Below, piece after piece: positions 10,342 through 19,935 of a DNA stretch of 64,000 nt. The notes below the pieces were generated by a model. That model did no database searches. It had not been told where the DNA came from and saw nothing but the letters and a program-made list of their open reading frames with translations. How positions within the stretch are numbered: position 1 is the first letter of the stretch; each line of letters starts with the position of its first letter. Made by a program: the position numbers and the translations under genes. The stretch is from the NCBI GenBank assembly GCA_963920525.1, contig OY986435.1:261022962-261086961 (forward strand), read 5' to 3'. The stretch is from Dichetophora obliterata (taxonomy: Eukaryota > Arthropoda > Insecta > Diptera > Sciomyzidae).

Positions 10342-11958
10342 ATGAATTCAGAAGATATTCGGAAGTTGTTGGAGGATGAAGCTGAAAGTGATAGTTTGGG
10401 AGACTTTTCTGCTTCAAGCAGTGACAATTATGTGCCAAGTGATGACAATAACAGTTTAAAAAGTTGCTCAGATGAGGAAACCGAAGATGAAGACGAAGCA
10501 ACTGCCGAAGAGCTAGTGGAAGATATATCCGCTAGCAACCAACCAGCTTATATTAACTTAATTTGGAATACTCCTGATGAAGCTTTTGTTCCCAAGAGAT
10601 CTATGTCCACCCCTCGTAGTTGTGCAATATCGCCACATATACCGCGCACATCAAGTATTAGTGAAATTTTTCACAAGCTTCTGTCAAAATCGGTTTACAT
10701 GTATATAGCTCAATGCACAAATGAACGAATTGAAATACTCCGAAATGCTCAACCTAAAAAGAAAAAATTTAAAATAACTCCAACGAATAGTGGTGAAATA
10801 GAGGTAATCATTGGATGCATGTTTATTATGTCCTACAATCGTCTTCCTTGCATAAAAGATTATTGGTCCCTTCATAAATCTCTTGGTAATCAATCAATTC
10901 ATGAAGCAATTGCAAGAGATCGTTTCGAGATTGTTTCATCTAAGTTGTACTTCGCAAGCCCAGAAAAACCACCAAATTGTAGTAAAACTTACTACATAGA
11001 TGACATGGTGGAATGCCTGAAAAAAAAATTTCTGAAGTGTAGACAAGACAGTTGTTACCAAAGTATTGATGAATCTATGACCAAATTCAAGGGCCGTAGC
11101 ACACTGAAGCAATATATGCCTCTCAAGCCCACCAAGAGGGGTATTAAAATGTGGCTTCGATGCCATTCGGTTACTGGATATACGTACGATTTTAACATAT
11201 ACTGTGGAAAGGATCTGACAGCATCCCTGGGAACACTTGGAGAGCGAGTAGTATTCAAACTCACAAGTTCAATCGTAGAAAATGATGTAACCTTAGGCTT
11301 TGATCGCTTTTTCACCTCAGTGCATTTATTAGACACGATTCCTTTTCCAGCTGTTGGTACAATTATGGCCAACAGGAAAAATGTTCCTCAATTTACAAAA
11401 CGAAATCTGGAAAGAGGAGAATCAGAATTCAAAAGCACATCATCAGGCCTCTTATGTGTAAAATGGCAAGACACAAAAGAGGTTTTGGTTATTAGCAACT
11501 GCCATAAACCTGGCATAAGTAATGTACCAAAAAAATTGAAAACAGGCGATCAAATTCAGGTTCCATGTCCAAATCAAATAAAATGCTATCGCGAGATAAT
11601 GGGAGGAGTCGACCTGGCAGATCAAATGACTGGCCTATATGAATTTGATAGCAAATCGGATAAATGGTGGAAAAAAGTGTTTTATCGTTTGATAATGATG
11701 ACAGCTGTCAATGCATGGACGATCTACAATGAACTTAATAGAAATAAGATTCCGTTCAAGCAATTTTTGGTGACTTTGGCCGAGACACTGATCGAAGAAG
11801 GTCTTAAAACTACAGCCGTTCGCAGATCACATAGACCAGGTCGTGTACCTAAGCCCGTAAAATCACTCCATCTTCCTACTGAAGGCAAAACAAGACGCCG
11901 TTGTGCTCATTGCACACAACAAAAAAAAACAAACACGTACATATACGATTTGCACTGA
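10342..11958 (+). CDS. piggyBac transposase (DDD), C-terminus frameshifted
   Basis: This is a cut-and-paste transposase of the piggyBac/PGBD family (DDE_Tnp_1_7 type). I chose the ATG at 10342, giving MNSEDIRKLLEDEAESD, which opens the usual acidic N-terminal region; an in-frame ATG at 10282 is the alternative. The frame runs 538 codons. The three catalytic Asp are visible: D243 in QSIDESMTKFKGR, D321 in GFDRFFTS, and D424 in MGGVDLADQM. The C-terminal cysteine-rich domain is split. CAHC is in frame, but the following Cys-rich part (about 11950-12010) is in the next frame, past a run of nine A at 11921-11929. The frame ends early at 11958, so the DNA-binding tail is lost unless the A-run is a sequencing or assembly slip. 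Confidence 0.92.
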   Translation: MNSEDIRKLLEDEAESDSLGDFSASSSDNYVPSDDNNSLKSCSDEETEDEDEATAEELVEDISASNQPAYINLIWNTPDEAFVPKRSMSTPRSCAISPHIPRTSSISEIFHKLLSKSVYMYIAQCTNERIEILRNAQPKKKKFKITPTNSGEIEVIIGCMFIMSYNRLPCIKDYWSLHKSLGNQSIHEAIARDRFEIVSSKLYFASPEKPPNCSKTYYIDDMVECLKKKFLKCRQDSCYQSIDESMTKFKGRSTLKQYMPLKPTKRGIKMWLRCHSVTGYTYDFNIYCGKDLTASLGTLGERVVFKLTSSIVENDVTLGFDRFFTSVHLLDTIPFPAVGTIMANRKNVPQFTKRNLERGESEFKSTSSGLLCVKWQDTKEVLVISNCHKPGISNVPKKLKTGDQIQVPCPNQIKCYREIMGGVDLADQMTGLYEFDSKSDKWWKKVFYRLIMMTAVNAWTIYNELNRNKIPFKQFLVTLAETLIEEGLKTTAVRRSHRPGRVPKPVKSLHLPTEGKTRRRCAHCTQQKKTNTYIYDLH

Positions 11959-12109
11959 GTGCCTAATACCATTATGCAAAAACTGTTTTGCAATTTTTCA
12001 TTTGCAAATTTTCATTCACAAAACACATATTGAGTACATAAATTACAATATAGCATTGCAATTCGAAAGCCGTAGCGAAAGGGTTAAGGCATTTGATTTA
12101 TTTTGAATT

Positions 12110-12180
12110 AATGTCACTCATACGTCACAGTACACTTCCATATCACCAAATAAATTCACCAAACTCATATGCTCCCCAGA
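12110..12180 (-). repeat. Inverted copy of the 9325-type repeat
   Basis: Read on the minus strand it matches 9325-9420 through ggtgaatttattt, tggaagtgtactgtgacgta and gagtgacatta. The piggyBac element therefore sits between two inverted copies of this unit. Confidence 0.65.
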
Positions 12181-14148
12181 ATCATTAAAAAAATACCTTT
12201 CTAATTTATTACATTTTATAACCAGAAGTGCAAAAGAAAAAACTAATACAAATGCAGCTATCTGAAAAGTGTCATTTTTGCATAAAAGAGTTTTCCCGTC
12301 AACCACCACAAAGTCTCTTGTATTGAGCTTGGGTATTGCATGATTTTAACTGCTTTCATTAGTATTAAGGGTATTCCACAGAAAAGTCAGCAGTGACCAA
12401 AAAATTAAAACTTATTAAAAACTTACTATTTTATGATTTTAAAAGAAATATTTTGTGTCTTAAATATCCTTTTTCTTTTTCCTAAAATGGAAAGCATTGG
12501 CTAAAGATAAATAAAAATGAGTTGAGGCAAGGAAAGAAAAATATATTAAATTCGTTTTTTAATTACTAAATTACAATACAATTCCAATAACATAAAAAAT
12601 ACCTAACTAGCTAATTAATTAATTACCCAATTGAACTACAACATTGTCAGACCGTCAGATACGTGACGTGATTTGTCTCCACGTGTCGATATGTAAATAA
12701 AATATTTAAAAAAAAAATTGTGTAAAATTTGTAATCGAAAACAACTATTTGCAACATTGGTTTACTGGACCCGTTCGACACTTGACAGTGGATGTCTATA
12801 TTTTTTCTCTTACATTTAATAAAATTTATAGAAAGTTTGAACGTACAATCAAGGAACAGAATGTAATTTGATAAATTACTGTGATCTATTCTTTGAGTTT
12901 TTTACATGAATTTAATTGTAAGCTTTTTAGATCAAAACTGCAGTCTTCTGCGTGATTGACTCTATACAGAGTTTTTGTTGTTTTTTTTGCCTTCCTCAAA
13001 CTTACTTCTTGATCAAAGAATGTAATATTAGGCAAAAGGACTTCACTTTCAATGAGTAAATTTAGAATTGGCTGTTTTATCACCTCAAACAATAGTTAAA
13101 CTTGTCTGCATGTGACAGTGAAATGCTCAATTATAAGTGTTGCATTTTTAATATTAAGTTTCAAAAGTGAAATTAAAAAATATATATATATTTTTATTGT
13201 GTAAAAATTTCTTGCTAAAATAATTCTTTGCCAGTACATAAAATAAAAAATTGACCTTAGCCAGTTTTGACAGAAGTTTAACAAAAAAAAAAAAACATTA
13301 AAAAAAACATAAAAAGAATCAAAATATTAAATAAATAAATAAAATGTTAAAAAAGCTGTGTGCCTATGACCAAACGATAAAAATGATGACTTACAATTTT
13401 TAATTCACCATTCATTGTATAATATAAATAAATAATAATAAATAATAAATAAAAAATAATTAATAAGTAATAATTAGAAATAAAAATTATAAATAAAGAT
13501 GAAGATAAATGATATTATTTGTATACATAGATGTTTCTTTTAAAATTGGAAAAAAACTTTTTAAATAAAATAAATTAAATTATTTATTATAATCAAACAA
13601 ACTTTGATTTATGATAATTAAAGTAATAAAATTTCCACTGAAATAATATAATTGTATGAAATTTTTGGGAAAATTTTATATGTTTTATGTGCTTAAAAAG
13701 TATTATATATTTTTATTAGTTCAACATAAAAAAAACAAACATAACAAATTTAATGTCATAATCAATTTTATTTATCGCTACAGTTTTGTTTCCCTTGTCT
13801 GCATTTACAATTATAATATCTTTATTTTCTTTTAGGAATCGTCTAGTTTTGCCCACTGTATTTAAAAACAGCTTGTCTCTAGTGTTCAGCTGTATGCGTG
13901 TTATATGGCCTAGATGAAAAACAAAGCAAGCCTGCCGACAGAAGAAATGTGGTAGGTTAAAATTTTAATGCTAAGTTAAGAGGTCTATTTTTTAAATTTT
14001 AAAAACTTCCTCTTTACTTTTAAGTGAAGTGCATTATTATTATCATTATTATTATTTATTAACAAAAAGCATCACAACAGTAAGAACGAAGTTCTTTTAT
14101 AACACAACATAAATACATTCAATATAAGTATAATAACAACAGTATCAT
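12181..14148. other. AT-rich spacer
   Basis: No gene is recognised. 13420-13510 is low-complexity taataaataa-type sequence. 14030-14060 is an att-rich simple repeat. Confidence 0.55.
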
Positions 14149-14978
14149 CCCAGTAAAAAAACATGCGATCGTTCCTATGAGGAGCAACAACAGAGCGCTC
14201 TTTTGCTGTTTTATTCTATTAAAAAGTGAGCACTTGTTCAAACCTGTGCTCTTGTGCTCCTTTACTGTTTTAAAAAATCAATAGGCGAGCAATCAATGAA
14301 AAAAAGCACATAAAGTGAGTCATGTGCTTTGTAAGAAACTCGATCATTATTTGCTGTGAAAAATCGGCCATTGTAGTCTAGTGGAGAGTGCGCTAGACTA
14401 GCAATCCAGAGGTCCCTGGTTCGACTCCAGGTTCGGGCATGGTTCTTTTCACTTTCTTTGTTCGTTCCTACATTTAAGAATTATGGAAAACTAAAAATCC
14501 ACAACTAAATTGTGGGGAAATGTGGTATTAAAGGACAGGAACAACTAAGGGCTGAAAATGCTTGCCGAGGTTAAGGTATAACACACACTCAGTTAAAAGT
14601 GATTGAAAGCATTATCTTTCACGTCTGTTTCGTCTAATCAATAATTCACGTATGGTTCTAATCAAATCCTCTAGCTAATCTATCCGTTTCCTTTCACGTC
14701 AAAGACCAAACCTTGTTTGTATAAGGCGCATGTTGGTTCTTTGATCTTTTAAAAAAAAATATATATTTTAAATGTTCCTTTACTGATCCATTTGAATCAT
14801 TTATTGATCGCTCTTTTTGAGCTCCTCTGGGATGTTAAAGGGAGCACTACCCTTCCTAGGACATGCAATGTTAAAAGAGAACACAAAATACACCCAGCTT
14901 GGATCAATAAGGAGCACTCCACTGCTCCTCAGGGAGCACTCCCAGATCGCTCATAGAATGATCCACTTTTTTGCTGGG
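14149..14978. mobile_element. TIR element (CCCAG ends) with self-similar interior
   Basis: The ends are inverted: CCCAGTAAAAAAACATGCGA on the left and CCCAGCAAAAAAGTGGATC read inward on the right, both followed within ~25 bp by ctatgag. A 2-bp direct repeat (AT) flanks the unit. The interior repeats a gagcac/gtgctc motif many times in both orientations, for example at 14190-14280 and 14800-14960. A tRNA-like module lies at 14367-14439. No protein is encoded. The superfamily is not clear to me; the 41809-42174 unit has related CCCAG ends. Confidence 0.6.
14367..14439 (+). pseudogene. tRNA-like sequence, anticodon AGC
   Basis: The 73 nt fit canonical tRNA spacing: 7-nt acceptor, 4-nt D stems, 5-nt anticodon stem, 7-nt loop ctagcaa, 5-nt variable loop, perfect T stem cctgg/ccagg around ttcgact, 7-nt acceptor. 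The A box (tagtctagtgg) and B box (ggttcgactcc) look usable by RNA polymerase III. Only about three or four acceptor pairs form and the anticodon stem has a mismatch. It lies inside the 14149-14978 unit, so I read it as a tRNA-derived module rather than a working tRNA-Ala(AGC) gene. Confidence 0.6.
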
Positions 14979-15144
14979 ATAATAAAGCATCATGTTTGCT
15001 TATGCAAGATTCCGATTAGTTTTAAGGGACAACAACTTCGATATTTTCATGATTGTTGTAAATTGCCGACACCTTGTGTTTTCGTCGAAGCACTTTTGAT
15101 AGCAACAATATTGTTATGTATATTATTTCAACAATATCACAACA

Positions 15145-15236
15145 GTGGGAATGGTTCAGTTGGCTAGGTCTTGAGTTTTTATTCATGTATTTTGGAATCT
15201 TGAGTAGTGTTAGTGGGTTCAAATCCCATCAGAGAA
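15145..15236 (+). repeat. tRNA-like module with poly-T end
   Basis: It has an A-box-like tggttcagttggctagg, a strong B box with paired T stem (tgggttcaaatccca), and a run of T just after (15241-15250) that could stop Pol III. The middle is too long for a plain tRNA, about 92 nt in all. It is a SINE head or tRNA relic. Confidence 0.5.
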
Positions 15237-15250
15237 ATAGTTTTTTTTTT

Positions 15251-17689
15251 CTTAATGGCTTTTATTGTGTTAATGGCTGTGTTTCTTAGTGATTTCGTTC
15301 TGTTTTTTGCATTAATTTCTTATAATAACAAAGTGAACGCGTTAATTTTCTAACTCTGTGCTCGTAAGCTTATTTTTAATGAAGCAAATTAAGCGACCTG
15401 TCCTTCCGAGGCATGTCGCCGGCAAACATACAGCAGGACTCCTTTTCCAACTGGGGGTTTTCCATCATTGCAGTCAATTTCTTGTAATTCCTAGTCTGTG
15501 TTGGGTTGTACGAAATCCTTACCTTCAGCAATGCATGTAATTATTGGGAAGTTTTGTTTTGTTGTAAGAAAATCGTATTTTGGTCGGAGCGACAAAAGCC
15601 TTTGAGTGTCTTTTGGAATGTCTGTGTTTGTTGTGTTGATGAAGTACTCTGTTTCGTTTTCATTGATATTGAGTTTTCTTTTTCGTTTCTCTAAAATTTT
15701 TTGGAATTTCTGTTAAATGGGTCTTTTTTTTAATTTGTCTCATAGTCTTTGTGTATGAGTGTTCTTCCCTCCGCCATAAAAGTTCAGCATTTTCTACTCT
15801 CATTCCCTCGTTGATTTTCTTTTTTATGTTTGTTAAATTTCTTTCATTATATGTTAAAGTTTAATGTTTATGCTTAATCAGCTTTGTGCTTGTTATACTT
15901 TTATTTTATGTTAGATATTGTGTTTTTATATTTTCAAATGTATAACATTTTAATAAGTAATTTATTTATGTAATTTTGTAAGTTCCTGCAGTACGATTTT
16001 TATGTAATGTGATTATATTAAATTACTGATTTTTATGTTTTTTAATTTATTCTTTCCCTGATGATGTTTTTCAAAGAAAGACGAAATATTGGAATAAAAA
16101 TTTCAATAATGTAACAAAACTGACCTGTAGCTCGTTTTCATTGACAAATTTAATATCTAAAGATCAAAAACTTGAATAACTAATAATAAATTTTCGTAAA
16201 TATCTCCACCCCAGCGCCACCTATTGATTCCAAATGTTGCCAATAACTTTTTCATTTAAATATTGTACGGTATGAACTTAAGCCAAATCGATCCATAAAT
16301 AAAAATTTCAAAAAAGCGACCCCAGCGCAACCTAGAAGCGTCTTACACAAACGAAAACATTTTGGAACACCACATAAGCATATAGTAGTATGAATATAAG
16401 GTGGATCGCTCCAGTGGTTCATCTCTGATTGTCAGACATACAAACGCACCAAAGTTATTATTGATTAAGATTAATTATATATATTTTTTTTTTTTTGGAC
16501 TGGTCTACCAGAATATGATTATGAAAGTCCGTTTTTATTTTAATAAATTTGAAATTTCCGCACATTTTTTATGGAACTGTTTGCTTTAAAGCAACTTTTT
16601 TAAGAATTCCGCAGAATAACTTAGTATAGTATATCAGCGATTTACAGAATGTTTACTCAAATTATCATTCTAATCTGTGGTTTATTTATTTAAAGCAAAA
16701 ATTTTTAGTTTATAGTACAAAAAATATGATACTTAAGATTAACGTTTGCAACCAGTCAAACGAATACTGAATTTTTCTTGGCCTCAACCTTTTAGTACCC
16801 GTACAAATTTGTACTTAAACTAAAGTAACTTCATTATAATTAAAAACTTTTAACTTATTACCTGTCGTGAATGCTATCAACAGGTTTAAACTTATTCAAG
16901 CTTAATTAAAAGCTTGTTGCTCTGCTTTTTTAATGCGCCATCAAGAGTTTGAAAGAGCCACATGTCGAAACTATTGAGCTACAAATAACAGTTATACATT
17001 CAGAACACAAACAACAAGAACAAATACAGCAACAGGAACAACATCATTGCTTAACAAATTAAGAGCGACAACAATCCGGTGAAAGTTTCGAAATAAACAT
17101 AAAAGCGACGACAGCCAGCAGAAACTTTAAGAAACTCATCAACATTACAAAGCGCACAAACTCAGACATAGCCACAAACACAAGTAGCAAGCAAGGGAAT
17201 AAAGCGGAAATTATAATTAAACTTTTTTACAGTCTAGCGGAGCCTTGTTGAGTGACAATTTTGGTTGCCATTTAAAGTGATTAATAATAATATTAGCTAA
17301 ATCGAATTCACAGAAACAGACAACCAGTACGTACCAACAACCAGCTATTGGTGGCAAAAACGAAAAAATCGGTTGTTATTTCTTTGCTGCACAGCCCAGT
17401 TTAAAAGCCTTAAATATGCTTTTCTGTAGCCGCAGAGACCAAACAGCTTCCATCCGCTCAAGAAAACAAATGTTGATATCTAGTTGTAAAAGTTCTAAAG
17501 TAGAACAATTTTTCTCTGTTCCTGGATGTGTCTATGGTGACCGTGGTAACACCATGGTGGCACCTGACCCTTATTCCGCAGCGAGATTGTGAAATGCTGC
17601 TTGCAAAACTCATTTACAACAGTGCAAAGTACATGGTTACAAATCTAGGACTAAATTTGAAGCTTTTTTGGATTAGATGTACACTCAGA
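15251..17689. other. Non-coding region with scattered relics
   Basis: No gene is supported. The sequence is T-rich to about 16050, with a hammerhead-like core at 16058-16108 (listed separately). Two degenerate copies of an accccagcgc-aacct unit lie at ~16206 and ~16318. Confidence 0.5.
16058..16108 (+). ncRNA. Hammerhead-ribozyme-like core (incomplete)
   Basis: CTGATGA (16058-16064) is followed by a 7-bp stem, gtttttc/gaaagac, closed by an AAA loop (16066-16082). Then comes GAAA (16083-16086), then a possible 5-bp stem, tattg/caata (16087-16108). These are the core and helices II and III of a type I hammerhead, a motif known in Penelope-like retroelements. I cannot find helix I, and the base after helix III is A rather than the required U. 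No Penelope protein is visible nearby. It is at best a decayed copy or chance. Confidence 0.2.
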
Positions 17690-17691
17690 AA

Positions 17692-18750
17692 AAAGTTTCT
17701 CGAAATATAAGAAAAAAAGTCATCATATTTAGAGAAAAATGGTATTGACTTTGCTCCAGAGAATGTTTTTCTCTTCATTTGATCCCAAAAATTCCATAAA
17801 AAGGGTATAAAGCTTCCATGAAAAAGAGAAATATTTTCTCGTCAATAAAGACACCTTCTCTTTAACAGAAAAATATTTCTTTATAACAGGTTCAACCGTT
17901 TTCTTTATTGTGTCAATTTTTCTAGAAAACAGTGAAATATTTATTTGATTGAAACAAATCTTTTTTTGCACTTCGATTCTAGTTGCTCATGAAAAAATAA
18001 CACTTTCTTCAATAGAGAGACATATTTTCTTAATATTGGTACAACATATTTCTTTATTGCGTACATTTTTTCTTCAAAACAGAGAAGTATATCTTCAATT
18101 ACGATTAAAAATGTCTTTTTGTGAAACATTTGTTTTAACTCCGTTTTACGCAAAGTAAAAGCGTTAATATGGTATTGTGATTCGGTTGTAAAAATATCAG
18201 TTAAAAATATGTTAAGAGTTAGAGGTAGAATTATTGTTTTGGCATTGTTTTTCGGAACCCCTTAAATATATTATAGAAATTTCTTCTGAAAAACAATTCT
18301 ATACAAGAATCCAAAGAACCGGTGGTAACTTATCACAATATGCAGAATATGCAACACTTGTTTTTCACTACATTATTCTCTCGCTCTCACGCTTTCTATT
18401 TTTTTTTTTCGTTCTTAATTCAATATAAGATAAATACTTAGTTTTTAGAGAAGAAGACTTTTTATTATTGATAAAGGATTTGTTTTTATAAAAAAACAAT
18501 TTTTCGCATAGTGAATTTTTTATCTACAGTAGAGAAAATTTTTCATTTTCTACAAATTTTTCTAAAAATGAGAATTTTTTAATGCGAGAAAAATACTTAT
18601 CATTATTAGAGACATGAAATATTTTCATTTCCCACGAATGGGTAAAAATTTATTCAAATTGATGAAAATTTTATTTGAAATAGAGAAAATTGCTATTATC
18701 GAAAATAGAGAAATTTTTTATCACAAAAATATAGATGTTTTTCCAAAGTG
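17692..18750. repeat. Self-similar AT-rich unit (gagaaa/tttctc motif)
   Basis: The left edge reads TA then CACTCAGAAAAAAGTTTCTC; the right edge read inward gives CACTTTGGAAAAACATC, a loose inverted match. The interior repeats gagaaa-type motifs in both directions, for example agagaaatattt, tttcttcaaaacagagaa and gagaaaatttttcat. Short open frames here come from this periodicity and are not genes. Confidence 0.4.
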
Positions 18751-18863
18751 CAGGACAACATCAAAAATAGATTACTTTTTAATCCAAGGAAAAGTTTAAA
18801 ATTTTCTAATCCAATAAAGATTAGTTCTTAATCCGGAACTCAACTTAAAAGTAAAACTTTTCT

Positions 18864-18941
18864 GACCAGTTCATGATTTGAACACACGACCTCTGATGTG
18901 CTGGCTCAACACCTTATCCACTCGTCCAACTCAGTTGTTAA
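18864..18941 (-). repeat. tRNA-like module, copy 1 of a direct pair
   Basis: On the minus strand it has an A-box-like gttggacgagtggataagg and a B-box-like gtgtgttcaaatcatg. A second copy lies 787 bp downstream at 19651-19731 in the same orientation, so the two flank the 18970-19633 unit as direct repeats. This is probably tRNA-derived (SINE-like). Confidence 0.55.
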
Positions 18942-18969
18942 CAATGTTTCGCCCAGCTAAATTAAACTA

Positions 18970-19633
18970 ATGGCGTTTTCTTTTCTCGTCAAAAAATGCT
19001 GCCCTCTGAGAGTGCAGAAATTTTTAAATTTTAACCTGAACTCTTAGTCGATTCTTAGTCAGAAAAGATCAGAAAATGATGTTGTGTTGGCTACACTGTT
19101 GCTTACTTTTGAGAAATAAATTAAATTGCGAAACAACAAATGGGAACAAGATAATATATTCCTTCTTTCATTATATTGCTAACGGTTATGGAAAATCATT
19201 AGATCTTTATTACTGGATAAGGATGAAGACGTTTCAAGCAACTCTTTTATGATAACATTAATTGCATACTCAACTATTGCGTTTATATTTGCCACATCAC
19301 AATTTTTATAATATTTTTTTTTTTGTCATCCGTGAAAAGCTTAAACTTTAATGAAATGTCTATGATAATGTTTATAATATTTTTTCCTTACATGTCACTT
19401 TTTTGTTCATGCAGTTAGTAGCATTTGAGGGCAGAATTTTAAAACCGTCAATCTTGAGAGTGTAAAAATTCTACATGTTTTCTACTTCTGAGTTCAACAT
19501 TTTCGAGAAAGAACACGATTCAATTTTAGAGGTCAGAATTTTTTTCGAGCGAAGAATGGAAAAAATGCAGAATTCTCAGAGAATTTTCTGCCATCTCTGA
19601 GTGCAGCATTTTTTCGAGAAAAGAAAACACCAT
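18970..19633. mobile_element. 664-bp TIR element with TA flanks
   Basis: The ends are inverted: atggcgttttcttttctcg on the left, and the complement of cgagaaaagaaaacaccat on the right. TA lies outside both (18968-18969 and 19634-19635). The next inward block, aaaaaatgctgc, is also inverted. The interior repeats a ctgagagtgcagaatttt-like motif in both orientations. TA duplication suggests a Tc1/mariner-mobilised MITE. No coding sequence is seen. Confidence 0.65.
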
Positions 19634-19650
19634 TAAATAAGAAATATTTC

Positions 19651-19731
19651 TGATTGGTCTATTATTTCAACACACATTCTCTGACATGCTGGTCTGACAC
19701 CTTATCCACTTGTCCAATTCAGTTGTTAACA
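19651..19731 (-). repeat. tRNA-like module, copy 2 of a direct pair
   Basis: Matches 18864-18941 through gacaccttatccact-gtccaa-tcagttgttaac. Its B box is more decayed. Confidence 0.5.
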
Positions 19732-19842
19732 AATTTTCACTTATTTTGCATTATCACGAATGCAAGTAAGCTTGCAGTAAGTGAGCAAGCAGTAACGTGG
19801 GTTCGAGACGCAACAAAATTAAACTAAAGTAGTTATTTAGTG

Positions 19843-19922
19843 GCGACCGTAGCCTAGTGGGTAGAGTGCGTGGCCCCTAAGCTAAAGAACCACGGTAGCC
19901 CGGGTTCAATTCCAGCTCAGAC
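19843..19922 (+). repeat. tRNA-like module with poly-T end
   Basis: It has an A-box-like tagcctagtgggtagag and a B-box-like cgggttcaattcc, followed by a T-run at 19928-19935. A gtgg/ccac stem encloses an oversized anticodon-like loop, and the acceptor ends do not pair. It is a SINE head or tRNA relic. Confidence 0.5.
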
Positions 19923-19935
19923 AGACATTTTTTTT

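Larger units (their letters stand above)
9896..12083 (+). mobile_element. Complete piggyBac-type transposon
   Basis: The element is bounded by TTAA at 9892-9895 and 12084-12087. It has perfect 14-bp terminal inverted repeats, CCCTTTCGCTACGG (9896-9909) and its complement (12070-12083). TTAA duplications are diagnostic of piggyBac. It is 2188 bp long and contains one transposase gene in the same orientation. Near-palindromic GGTACA...TGTACC boxes lie just inside the left end. It sits between two inverted partial copies of the 9325-type repeat. Confidence 0.95.

Noticed and set aside
14367..14439. Functional tRNA-Ala(AGC) gene
   Set aside because: The acceptor stem pairs at only a few positions and the sequence lies inside a repeat unit; kept as a tRNA-like relic.
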